Positions 10,801 to 21,200 of a DNA stretch of 64,000 nucleotides are shown piece after piece (position 1 is the stretch's first letter; the number at the start of each line of letters is the position of its first letter). A program made the translations under genes and the position numbers. The DNA comes from Tigriopus japonicus (taxonomy: Eukaryota > Arthropoda > Copepoda > Harpacticoida > Harpacticidae): positions 6,729,023-6,793,022 of the forward strand of contig CM021316.1 of NCBI GenBank assembly GCA_010645155.1, in the 5' to 3' direction. The notes under the pieces are model-generated. The model searched no databases. It saw only the letters and a list, made by a program, of their open reading frames with translations, and was not told the origin of the DNA.

Positions 10801-13201
10801 TGACTCTCACAACACGGGCGGTATTGAAGGCCAAGAAAAAGACAACAGGGCAGTAATGAAGGCCAAAAAAGAGCAGCCGCGGGCACTCTTGAAGGTCGGA
10901 AAATCGTATCGGGCAATAATGAAGGTCGGAAAAAGGCGACGCGCAGTCTCGAATTCTGATTCCGAAGAAAGCAAGACGAGAATGACGACATTCACAAACC
11001 GGTTTATGAGCTGAGTCAACCACAAGAACAAAACTTGAAAATACGTTGCCGTCTCAATTTTTACAAAGTATTCAAGAGTTAAACAAAATCATCCCACAGC
11101 AACACTTTTCTTGCACAATCTATAGTGACTCAAAACATTCTTAACTTTCAAACTATGAAATTGAACCAATCTGTTCTGTAAATCTAATTGGGATTTTTAA
11201 GCAAGATTCCTAACCAAAATTTGGAAGTACGAGTTAAATTGAAAATCTAAAAAGGAGACTTTGTGCACTTCCAAAGACCTGACACTTGCCAAATACTTGT
11301 TTTTGGTCTTGAAAGAACATTTTAGAATGTTGAAAATCAAAAGTCTTATTTTCAAAAACTTAATATTACAAGGTACGTACTCCTTACATTGTATTTTTGA
11401 TTTGTAAGTTGGTTTCAAATCCGTGTAGAAAAGCTGATTCATCCATCCGATGCAAACATCATTCTTGCCTCTAAATTGAAAAATCGAAATATGCGCAAAT
11501 TGATTTCTCTCGATCACATCAATATGACCAAGCACTCGTCATTTATCATAAAATTGTTCGATTTAAGATTTACTTTAAAAAATGTTTTTTAATAGTTGTA
11601 CAGACATCTTTCATGTGTCGTGAAACCCTGATCTAATTGCTTCACAACATTTGAAATTAAAGTATGATAATGTCCTAATGATCCATGTGCCCCCGTGTTT
11701 TTAATCCATTGCAAAACAATCAAAATCTTTCGAGTAATCTTTCGTGCCAGCTCCCTTCCCAAATGCCGCTTTGTTCAAGAGCCGGCTAGACTGCCCTTGA
11801 TTTAAACCAAATAGTCACTTACCTGATACAGTTGCTTGTGCTTTCAAAAACTATTAATCTCACACGAAAACCTGAACAGTCCATCCCCCGCTCACACAGA
11901 CGTTGCTTCAAGACTGACAATCAGCTAAACAGTAACAAATAACATGTACCAGTGTGACGATTACAGTGCATTTTAAGGGGACCAACCCATTTATTGATAG
12001 TCCTTTAAGTCTACATGAGTGAGCCAAACGAACGATATTGTCAATACCCCGAGTTTGAGAACGTCGAATTCAAGATCTAAGTGAAGACGGCTTCCGCTCT
12101 CGAGCTCGTCTTTCGGGTGACCAGTTCTCGGGCTAAAGCCCTCGAACTGGTCACCCTTCAGACGAGCTCTTGAGCGGGCCGTCTTCACTTAGATCTTGAA
12201 TTCGACGTTCTCAAACTCGGGGTATTCACTCAAAACTCCTTCTTTGAAAATCATGTTCTAGTGCTCAACTCTCCTGAAAAGCATTCAAGGGAAATAAAAC
12301 CCCAATCTTCCAAGGAAAAACCCCAGAATGGCCCCAACACATCGTGCAAAAACGACACACTTCTACAATAACTTTGTAACCAATATTGTATGTATCGAAT
12401 GAGTAAAAAATGCTCGCAATAAATGTTATCATTATTATTAAGGGCCCACAATGCAAATAAAACGTTTTTCCATTAAATTCTCAGGCCGAATAATGATTAA
12501 AGTCAAAATCAAAATATTTTTGACAGTGGAACAATTGGGGTCCTGGTTCTTGAACAAAAAACGTGGTTACACAATCATTCGATTTTTTACAGATTTCAAA
12601 CAAGCTATCGACTTTTGAAAAAAAAAACCTTTCCTTACATTTCAGGAAAACTTAACATTTTCAGAAGTAACTATTGATCTGCATTGTGTCCATTATGTGA
12701 CATCCCTGTTAATCCTTGCTATTTTCAGAGATGGACCAATACATTGGTATTTCCCTAGGAGCTCTATCAGGAGTCACATTTGCATTGCTCCTAGTATTGG
12801 GGTCCCAGACTGATGTTCAACCAGAGCATTACATTATCCTAGCTTCAATTCCTAGTATCCTCTTCGGATCAATCTTTGGTCCAATGAGTGCCCATAGCCA
12901 AATCTTCAATGCCCAAGGAGAAGAGCTGCCAGCTTTAATCGCCAAATTGATGGCTTGTGGAGCATGTGGAGTGATGGGTTTCGTGTTCTTGGTGTTTGCC
13001 ATGGGTAGATGTCCGTCTTTGTTACAGTCTCTCATTTCGTCCACTGAGTGTGTGGTGTCATTCATTGTGCAAGTTTTTCTTTTTAAGCAAGCCATGAACT
13101 ATGTCAATATTTTTGGTGCTGCTATTGTTCTAATCTCCTTAACAGCATTTACCCTGATAGACCATTACAGGTTAAATAACCCAAAAGATATTCAAGAGTA
13201 A
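7868..13201 (+). CDS. SLC35G/EamA-type membrane transporter, two exons
   Basis: Exon 1 is 7868-8303 and exon 2 is 12729-13201. The donor TTAG|GTAAAG and acceptor TTTTCAG|AG join in phase 1 to make a GAG codon, giving about 302 residues. Both halves are rich in hydrophobic helices, the inverted five-plus-five arrangement of EamA drug/metabolite transporters. Exon 1 carries VVQPPFLF, close to the PPFLF that follows helix 5 in SLC35G1-like proteins. Exon 2 starts a second EamA repeat (GISLGALSGVTFALLLVLGS) and ends after helix 10 with a short polar tail. The substrate is unknown; an organic solute or metabolite carrier is the family-level expectation. Exon 1 open reading continues to 8521, but that extension loses the hydrophobic pattern and lies past the donor, so I take it as intron. 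An additional 5' exon cannot be excluded. The 4.4 kb intron is full of repeats. Confidence 0.8.
8304..9190 (+). other. 5' part of transporter intron, no feature seen
   Basis: AT-rich intronic sequence beginning at the GTAAAG donor. Short open frames (8843-9049) carry no recognisable domain. Confidence 0.5.
9198..9949. mobile_element. Inverted-repeat element (outer of a nested pair)
   Basis: The left arm (9198-9275) and right arm (9874-9949) are inverted copies about 75 bp long with scattered differences; both contain ggtaaaacagggc outermost and cccgttaaagc innermost. The interior contains a second complete inverted-repeat element (9489-9759). No transposase is present. The superfamily is not determined. 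Confidence 0.6.
9489..9759. mobile_element. MITE with about 60-bp inverted repeats, copy 1 (nested)
   Basis: Left end aatggatgagtgtaatc and right end gattacactcatccatt are inverted; the arms extend about 60 bp to ggatagggatg / tccctagtcat. A second copy with the same arms is at 26321-26579, so this is a family. It lies inside the 9198-9949 element, which must therefore be the older insertion. Confidence 0.7.
10648..12039. repeat. Perfect 23-bp inverted repeat enclosing about 1.35 kb
   Basis: Positions 10648-10670 (core cgttcgtttggctcactc) recur perfectly inverted at 12017-12039. This could be the ends of a decayed DNA element inside the transporter intron. The flanks show no convincing duplication and no transposase is visible between the arms. 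The enclosed open frames, including 11197-11535 on the minus strand, are unrecognised. Confidence 0.5.
10815..10945 (+). repeat. Minisatellite, about 31-bp unit, four copies
   Basis: Four imperfect copies of a 30-33 bp unit, core gggcartaatgaaggyc followed by an A/G-rich part. The overlapping frame reads as repeated RAxxKxxK segments with many Lys and Arg. No start context or domain supports a gene, and it lies in an intron. Confidence 0.65.
12043..12226. repeat. 184-nt near-perfect palindrome (hairpin) in intron
   Basis: Arms of about 90 nt meet with almost no spacer at about 12134 (loop near ctaaag). Both arms contain gaattcaagatctaagtgaa in opposite orientation. The two arms differ at only a handful of positions. 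It lies 0.5 kb upstream of the transporter exon 2 acceptor and starts a few bases after the 23-bp inverted repeat. RNA from it would form a long stem; I cannot assign a class. Confidence 0.85.
12227..12728 (+). other. 3' end of transporter intron
   Basis: AT-rich sequence ending in the TGCTATTTTCAG acceptor at 12728. On the plus strand, gcaataaatgttatcattattatta (12418-12442 region) resembles the 3' tail of the LINE family at 53429-54340 and may be a LINE 3' end remnant. Confidence 0.4.
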
Positions 13202-13276
13202 ATCGAAGTGTTCATTTTTCCCAAGATCTGAGTTAAAAAATACATTTTCCAACGATTATTAATGTTCCTAGTGCTA

Positions 13277-13282
13277 AATAAA
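13277..13282 (+). terminator. Poly(A) signal AATAAA of transporter gene
   Basis: Canonical AATAAA 75 bp after the transporter stop codon, on the coding strand. No cleavage site can be confirmed from sequence alone. Confidence 0.55.
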
Positions 13283-14018
13283 CCAAATTTCCCTATATCT
13301 AGTTGGGTTTTTATCTAATGACAAGATTACACTGGAATTATGCATTATAGTAGTGTGAAACAGGTCATGAGATCTCATTATTGAAATCAATAACTGCTGC
13401 GTGGTGACCATGTTTTTTTTGCTTATTTTCCATAAACTTTAAGATGGGCAAATACATATATGGCCAAAAACTGGTCACACTATTTTTGAAGCTTTGAAAT
13501 CTGTTGAGAAGTGAACCACATTGCGTTGAATTCTGTTAGAACCAGTTTGACAAATTGTGTTTCAACAAATCCTAAAATTTTCAAAAATACGCCAAATTTG
13601 ACAATTTTCACGTAAAAACCGCCACAAACCTGTCAACATGTTGTTGCCCGTCAAACAAAAATTTCCTTCCGCCAGACTATGCCGTAAATCGCCAGAATGC
13701 CACCAGATTTTCTGTCCCGCCCAAAAAGGAAATCTCGCCGCCAGACGAGGTCTCAAACCGCCATATGTACTAAAATTTGGTGGGCTAAACCACCATCTGG
13801 CAACCCTGCTTTAAAAAAAGCCTCAATCCGAACGAATACGAATCCGGATCTGAAAAGCCGGATTTGACGCACAACTCTAATATAAACCACAGATACATGA
13901 AAAATTGCTGGATTTGAATTTGTTCACATCGCATGTTGCATGCAGTGATCCATTGCGAATCAGCCGCAATGGCATTCCTTTCAAACTTAGGATTTATAAA
14001 ATAAATTAAGAAAATCTC
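13283..14018. other. Intergenic; CCGCCAGA-rich tract
   Basis: No gene is seen. From 13619 to 13790 the words CCGCCA and GCCAGA recur, ending in ctggcaaccctgc (hAT-like CAGGGTTGCCAG inverted). This resembles one end of another repeat-word MITE, but no partner end was found. Confidence 0.35.
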
Positions 14019-14020
14019 TA

Positions 14021-15698
14021 CAGGGCTGCTACCTCTAATTGTCGCCGTATCATAAACATCACAAAAACTAGTATATCTCAGCCCTAAAACACTAAATTTT
14101 TAAGATTGAAAAAACTGACATCCAAGGTTTATGGTTTAGAATAGATTTCATTCGATCTCATTGCCCTAAGCCTCCACCACGGCCTTCGCGCGGACATTAA
14201 ACCACGTAGTTGGAGCTTTTACCCTTGCCTTGTCTATCTTGTTACCCTTCTCGTTGATGACATTGATTTGGGAAGTCTTCATATTGTGGGTTCTTTTGTT
14301 AGTCCTTTCTTTCAACACGCCCAAGGAAGACTAATCCATTGGAATTCAATCTGGAGAGCTAGATGGCCATGTATCCTTGAAGGTGAAGTCGTGGCTGTTC
14401 TCCTTGAGCCACAGGAGAGACTTTATGGATACATGACACGGAGTATCGTCTTTTCGCCATACCAGGGGACGGTTAACCGTTGTCTCCTTGGTGACAGGTA
14501 TAACCACATCCTTCAATAAAATGCCCGGGTTGACCCTGAGCCGTGTTTTGTTGATGTGTGGAGGCCTGATATGGTTGGTCATCACTAGGGCTTAATATTT
14601 CAGGTTAACTTTTTGGGCAAATTATGACATAATTAGGTTGCCCTAAATTACGTTTTAGGTTATTTCTTAGGTTGAATAGATTACACCTTTTTCAGAGGCT
14701 TTTGAAACAAAATGTAGCTTTTTATTAATTGCTAAAGGCAGTTCTGCAAAGACAGAGGCAGTGAAAATTTTGGCAGTGGGGGTAAAATGGGCAGACAATG
14801 GCTGTATAGAAAAGTTTGTGGGAGTGAAATTTGTAAAGTGGCAGAATATGGCAGAAAGTGGAAGTGCAGGCAAAAAAATTTCGACCCTAAAAAACGAGTT
14901 CAAAAATTTTCGACTCAACAAAAAGAGATCGAAAATTTGCGCGTTAAAAAACGAAATGAAATGATTGCAAACGGGAAAATTTTCGCTCAAGGGTGGCAGA
15001 ATCTGGCGTTAAGTGATTTCAAAAGTGGCAAAATTTCAAACAACTTTTGGCAATGACGGCCTGGTAACGCTGATTCGGCATGTTGATGGGATGAAAATCA
15101 TTGTGGCTTCTTCATCCTTTGTTCTTGTGTTTTGTTTTTTAAAGACATTGGGGTAAGGAAACTTTTTGTGCAAATGACTTTAGGAAAAGGAAAAAGTTAA
15201 AATTAAGCTAAAAACTTAGTTTTAGGTTAAAATTGCCCATAAAAGGCGAGAAAAAAGTTATTATTGGGTTGAAAACTTAATTTTAGGTAAAATTGCCCAA
15301 AATAGGCATTTTAGGTTAAAACTTAGGTTTTTAGGTAAAACCTAAAATATTCAGCCCTAGTCATCACTCAAGATCACTCCACATACTATCTTTGAACCAG
15401 GGTGCTTCTTTTTCTCCTCTAACCTCTTCCTGGTCCTTTGAATGAATCAGATATACAATCCAAGCGTGTTGGCAATGTCTCGGTTGGTTATTTTGGCCTT
15501 TGAATTCAACGTCGTTGCTCCTCATTGAATTTAACCATCTCTAGTTGGTGGTATGAGAATTTCATCGTGGATTTGCGACTACTGCATGTTGAATAATTGT
15601 TTTAAGACTCAGTCAAGATTAAGCCTGAATTAAAAAAATCATTTCATCATAGTTGTTTTCCCGATTATGAGCACCGACAATTAGAAGTAGCAGCCCTG
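14021..15698 (-). mobile_element. Mariner-family relic with TA-flanked ends, split by a hAT MITE
   Basis: Inverted ends CAGGGCTGCTAC..TAATTGTCG of about 35 bp lie at 14021 and 15698, each flanked by TA, the Tc1/mariner target. Minus-strand frames include DDTPCHVSIKSLLWLKEN and KDTWPSSSPD (14346-14585). These correspond to the second and third catalytic-Asp blocks (QQDxAPCH..., WPPxSPD) of mariner transposases, the other copies of which are at 36.7-38.2 kb. A KHPGSKIVCGV block upstream continues on the far side of the 774-bp hAT insertion. Stops and frameshifts make it non-functional. Without the insertion it is about 0.9 kb, so it is also internally deleted. Confidence 0.8.
14586..15359. mobile_element. 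hAT-type MITE, 774 bp, perfect 8-bp duplication
   Basis: The ends TAGGGCTTAATATTT and AATATTCAGCCCTA are inverted. The flanking 8-mer gtcatcac is identical on both sides (14578-14585 and 15360-15367). Near the ends TTAGGTTAAA-type words recur (14600-14680 and 15180-15345). The interior has many GGCAG words (14740-15050). It interrupts the mariner transposase relic. No transposase is encoded. Confidence 0.9.
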
Positions 15699-16286
15699 TA
15701 TCTTAAAGCTGAATTCTAGGCATGACATCTTTTCCCGGATAGAAAGTCGATTATGTATTGTGCCTTGAGTGTAAGCCAATGTATTTCGCCATTTTTGGAT
15801 GAGATGAAGCACACAAAACACCTGAAAAAAATTGGCTCGTTAGTACCAATTGATGAGAACCTAAAAGCTTTGGGCTAACAAGTGAAAGGATCACTTTATC
15901 CAGAATTTTCATTTTCCAAAGAATTTCACCTTTTCCGACAAAAGCGCATTCAAATGCCTTCGTAAATTTCGCACTTGAAAGAAGGAATTAAGATTTTTTA
16001 GACCTGTGCAAAATGGAGAAAATATGATATAGGTCAAATTAGTTGGTGCACCAGGTATTAATAAGGAATTATTGCTCAAGAATTAAACATTGGAATTGTC
16101 CAGTTGTCTTGCCATTAAAACATATATATTTGAAAATAATGTTGGTACAGATTCAATAACTTTCCGTCATTTCTTATGGTTTAAATTAACGGAAAAAAAT
16201 AAACAAAAGGCTGGTTTCAAATAAAGATTTCCTCAATTCAAGTCAGGGATGGATTTTTGATAAAACTTGTTTCTTTTCGGTAAACT

Positions 16287-16386
16287 GAGGCTAGTTTTTT
16301 AAGACGCAAAGATCGATCTTAAGTTCGTACTTTAGTACTGTAAGTTCGATCTTGAGATCGATCTTTGCGCTTAAAAAACTAGCCTC
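16287..16386. repeat. 100-nt hairpin
   Basis: The outer arms gaggctagttttttaag / cttaaaaaactagcctc are perfect inverse copies, and the match continues through caaagatcgatct to a loop near tttagtac at about 16331. It is a stem of about 45 bp with a few bulges. The size is right for a microRNA precursor, but the near-complete pairing and lack of expression data leave a small foldback element equally possible. Confidence 0.7.
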
Positions 16387-17904
16387 TGGTCTCGTTCAGA
16401 GTTGTTTCAAATGTGGTCTTGTCACGTTACAAAGATCAGTTAATGCTACTCGTTGGAATGGACTCATTTGACGATTTTCTGGAATTTTTTGTGCATGCAA
16501 TAAGACTTAAGTCGTTGCTAAGAACACCAAATGAACGACAAGTAATGTGACTCGCTAAAAAAACACAGGTTGTTCGTAAGAATATTTAAGACCTTAACGA
16601 GGATTTAAACAATCCTAATTTGAACTCTTGAAAGACTGAAATCCATTACTCCTTCATCCATCATGAACTCACAAGAAATGCTAAAAGCTCTTAAAATGTG
16701 CCAGATAGCAATTCTTAAGTTACATATGGTTTTATTCCCACTGATCCGTTATATTCAATTTTTTCCTGAAAATTCGATTATCGGATGAGAGAAAAAAGTT
16801 GTAAGTCATGAACGCTTTATTTTCAGAAATGAATAAAGTCGGCCAAGATATACTTTATTCATTTTAGGGCCAAAAACAAGTTTTAAGCATATCAAGCACA
16901 TTTTTGTTTTTCAAGCATATTTTGATGTTTCAATTGCAAAAAAAACTGAACCAAAAAAATCCATAGTATCCAAAGACGGCGAGGTTCATACATGATTTCA
17001 ATCACGAGCTAACGAAAGATAAAGTTTTAAAAGAAAAAAATATATAGAAAAAACTAGTTAGGTGTGCCGCTTCTTTTGAACCACTCTATTGCGGTAAAAG
17101 GATAGAATTGAAGTGAAAACATCCTAAAGAATGCTTGTTTGATGAAGACGTCTGACACAGAACAACGAGCTTGTACCTATTATATTATTTTTTATTGAGA
17201 AGAGGGCCAATAATTATAAATCTCGTTTTGCATTGAACGCTTTCCTGTAGGTGTGGGAAATTGCAGGCTGACTTAATCCAAAAAGCTAAATAAGAAACTA
17301 AGTGGAATGTCTCTCACAACAATAAGAAGTGTTTGTAGCTGCAAATCTCAATTGATGTTTATTTTCCAAACTAGAACAACAACTTGCGAGCATAAAAGTC
17401 GTTTTTAAGAACCAAACACGAGAAGAGGCCTGTTTTATTTTCCTACTTTTTTGAAACATCGCTTTCCATGTTATCTGAGTTCCTACTAGGTTTCATAAGA
17501 AATGTTTTTCGAACGATTTTAAAAATTTAAATGTGATTGATGCTTTTTTGGCTAAAACCTGACCAACAAACATTTGTCCTCATAATCTTAATTAGTTGTC
17601 ATAGCTGAATATTGCAACACTGGATATGAGAAATATTTTGCCGCTGACCGAAATATTATTTCACCCCTTGAAGTCTCTTAAACCAAAGCTAACTCTCGAT
17701 GTAAGAATAAATTTGCCTCTTATTGACAACCTTATTATGAATGTTTTGCGCGTTTTAAACGTAAAATTAGCCAGTTTTCTGAAACTTGTTCCAAGATATT
17801 TTTGTGTGGATTTCTTATTAACGGGACAAGGAAAAAAAAATGCTTCAAAAAATAACTAAACCATTCATATTCTGTTTACATGAAACATTTCTACAATATT
17901 TGGT

Positions 17905-18020
17905 CTACCTACGATTTACTGTTGTGACAATACAGCCCTAAAATAGTAGATTGGTCAGAAATAGTATTCAAAAATTTGTCTAACCCTGCTCTCAGGTTCA
18001 AGTTGATTTTTTCCCTTTCT
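17905..18020 (-). mobile_element. LINE ORF 3'-end fragment
   Basis: The minus strand reads LRAGLDKFLNTISDQSTILG. This matches the end of the LINE ORF at 53.9 kb (FKAGLDKFLKTFPDQPTIQG) and the 27.4 kb copy. Only the C-terminal tail is preserved. Confidence 0.6.
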
Positions 18021-18241
18021 TTACAATTGGGTTGAATTAGCATGTTGATAATTTTTCTTTGACGGCAAAAATATCCGTATTGAAGACTTTGCACTCCAAA
18101 CGCTGTCAAAAAGATTACTTCTGCTTGAATCAACGAAAAAATAGCACGTCCTTAATTTCAAGAGAGCATCGGATGGAGTATATAATGTCCTACATGGAAA
18201 AGTATTTTCATCAGGGGTAAACTGTAACGTCTTTTCACGTC

Positions 18242-21200
18242 ATGAGAGTTCACGTGAATGTAATTGTTCTCTCGCTGGTCTTTTTCTCTGGAGCTTCCTC
18301 TCTGTAAGTCAAATGCAAACAATCTAGTACATCCTCAAACGTCCAACCAATGCCATGTCTAATCTGTTTTAGGGATTTTGTGGTCCAATCTTTCGTTCAG
18401 AAGTCAAGTAATCCTACAACAGATCCCATTCCTTATTGTGAGAGCGATGAATGGGTTAGTTGCGACCAAGTGGATGTGAATTTGACGGCATTAAGAAGTA
18501 ATCAACCTCTGACTCTTCCCAATGGAGGGTTGGTACGCCCCATGGAATCTTCCCCAGGTAGTATTTTAGAGCCTGCCACCATTCTTGATAGAGCAAGCAC
18601 TTGGAGGGTTAGAAAAATGGAGCGTAGTGTTAACAAAACTAACACTTTACAAATTCCTGGGTGAATGTAAGAGGCTTCCCAACATAATTTATAAATGTCA
18701 TATAACAAGTCAGCTATTTTTAATAATAATAATAATTTTTATTGCAAACTTTACTACTCATTGGATACATTTTTATAAACAGTCATCATGGTTGACATTA
18801 AACAAGTACATTTTTCAATACTGAATTGAAATTTTTCTTTTAGGGTTTTCCGCAGCGCCACCATTCGAGGCGAGTATCCACTAGACGGGGTAGAGGGGGA
18901 AAGACCTGGGTTCGAACCCATGTACCCGAGCATAGCTCGGTCGGCCGTTAATCAACCGCGCTACACCATCTTCCCTTTTTTGTTAAGCCTAATTGCATTT
19001 TTTATTTGAAATCTTTAAGTTGAAACTCCGAAACTGTAATTAACAAAAAATTCAGACACAATAGTATTTAGAGTGTAAAAACAATCAAATTAGATTTAGG
19101 TCGCATGTCACCTAAGGCTTCCCGGATTATCTATTAATGCATTTACATGGATTAATTTTAAAACCCGCTGACAACCGATGTTTTTGCTTTAGTGATAACG
19201 AGATCATTGAAAATGTCTACAAACAATGTTGATGTTAAAGTAGATTGACAAAATTTTAAGATGAAAAGCAAAAATCACGCATAAATATAACATTTTCTTT
19301 CTTAAATCTTAAGTATTGTGAAAAGCTCCAAGATTTACCCTAAATCTTGACTTCAAAAATCACCTTTGTCAATTGTCTAAAAGTTTTTGAAAACACAATC
19401 CATCCATCTTTACCTGGGACGATTAATAAGGATTTACCAATGCGCCTAACAAATAATTATTAATTAAGCTACCGTAAAATATGGAGCACCATAATGGCTC
19501 CATCAATTTGAGTGACACACAAGATGACACGGTACTGAGAAATTCATATAAAGTTTTCATGGAGATTTCAGACTCAAGAAACAAAGGAGAAGGGTTACTG
19601 AGTTTCTCAAAGTTAGGTCTAGATTAAAAGTTATATACCTAAAAACCTATCACATAAACTTTTTTAAAATCTAGTCAGAACACTTTAAGAGCAGATTTAG
19701 ATACGTTTTGAACCAAAATTGCTTAAAAATATGTTGTTCATCACTTGAGTTGAGTTTAACTGGTCCATTTTTTGGCCCAAAAAAGCGAAAAAACGCTCTG
19801 GGTAAATTTAGAGGAGAAATGTCTTCAAAAATCTTATCGCCGGCGGATGAAGCAGGAGAACAAACTGGTTCGGCAACGGTAGTTGGCTCGTGAGAATTGG
19901 AACAATTTAAAGGGTTTTGCGTTTTACCGACAGCCCTTATGACGTAGATGGTATGATAAAGACTGGATTGTGAGTTTGGAAACTTTAAGATAGGATTTCA
20001 GGCGTAAACATGCAGCCCAATATGTCCATTGAGCTTGATCACTAGGGACGGGCAAAAAGTGCAAATCAAAACAAGCTTTTGGTTACCAAAAGTTGCAAGA
20101 AAATCAGCCCAAAATCGTAATATAAAATGCAAAAAAGGTAAAAAGCGCAAATAAAAACGAAAAAAGCGCAAATAAAAACGAAAAAAAGCGCAAATAAAAG
20201 CGAAAAAAGCGCAAATAAAAACGAAAAAAAGCGCAAAAAACTGAAATTTCTTAAGCAAAAAGCTTCAGATACTTTCTTGTCATCTGCTTGTTATTTTTCA
20301 GTCTTGAAGAGCAAAATTTAGATATTTAAGTAATAGTAATCAATACAATGCTAGCCTACGCTGGGAGCCGTAAAATCAGATTTAGTTTTCAATTTAAAAA
20401 AAAACCTTCAAAAAGTACACATTTTCAAAGAAGAAATAGCTAACTCTCAACAATTTGTTCATTTTAGGCCGAATTCGTAAAAAAATGTGCAAAAAAAGGC
20501 GAAAAGTAAAAAGGCAAAAAAATGTGCTTATGTTACCAACAATCTTTTTACACTTTTTGCCCGTCCCTATTGATCACAGGTGGAAATTCAAACTTGGTGG
20601 TGTGGAAAAATTCCCGTGTGCCCCCGGGACTGGTTAGACCAAAACAGTTTTTCAAAGTAATTCTGGCTTGATCCATTCTTGTGCTGGTACTTTGCTTTTC
20701 AAGAACTGTGGCACAGAGTACAGGGTGCGAGCAGAAAGCTACCTTGAGATTTTAAGAAGATATAATGATAAAAAGAAATTTTGAAGTTTAGTTTTCCTTT
20801 GTTGACAGCACTTGCCTTTCTGCCCACCTCTGGTGTCTGACTTGGGCCGTAAAATGAAAATTTCCTAAGGAATTGGTTAATTTCCACCTGTTCTTGGTTA
20901 CACTTTACTATGGCCAAAACCTGAAACAACAGAAAATTCTCTTATGTCACGGCCCAAAACCCGAAAAAACAGAAAATCTCCTTTTATGTCCTGGCCCAAA
21001 ACCTGAAAAAAAACAGAAAATTCTCCTTTCATGTCCCATCGTTGGTAGAAAATGGCTTTATTGAGGCGAAAAATGTTGCAGAAAATGGCAGAAAGTGGCA
21101 GAGAATGGCAGAAATTATTTTTTCAAGAAACTCATATTAATCAACATATTCAAAACTTAAATGGAAAAATTTGGTACTTTTGATGTCCAACTATGGCCTT

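Larger units (their letters stand above)
15700..18241. other. Intergenic; hairpin and a LINE tail only
   Basis: No host gene is supported. Aside from the 16287-16386 hairpin and the LINE tail at 17905-18020, I see only short unrecognised frames. Confidence 0.45.

Noticed and set aside
19998..20258. Phe-rich minus-strand frame
   Set aside because: Translation of the gcgcaaataaaaacgaaaaa array within a MITE.
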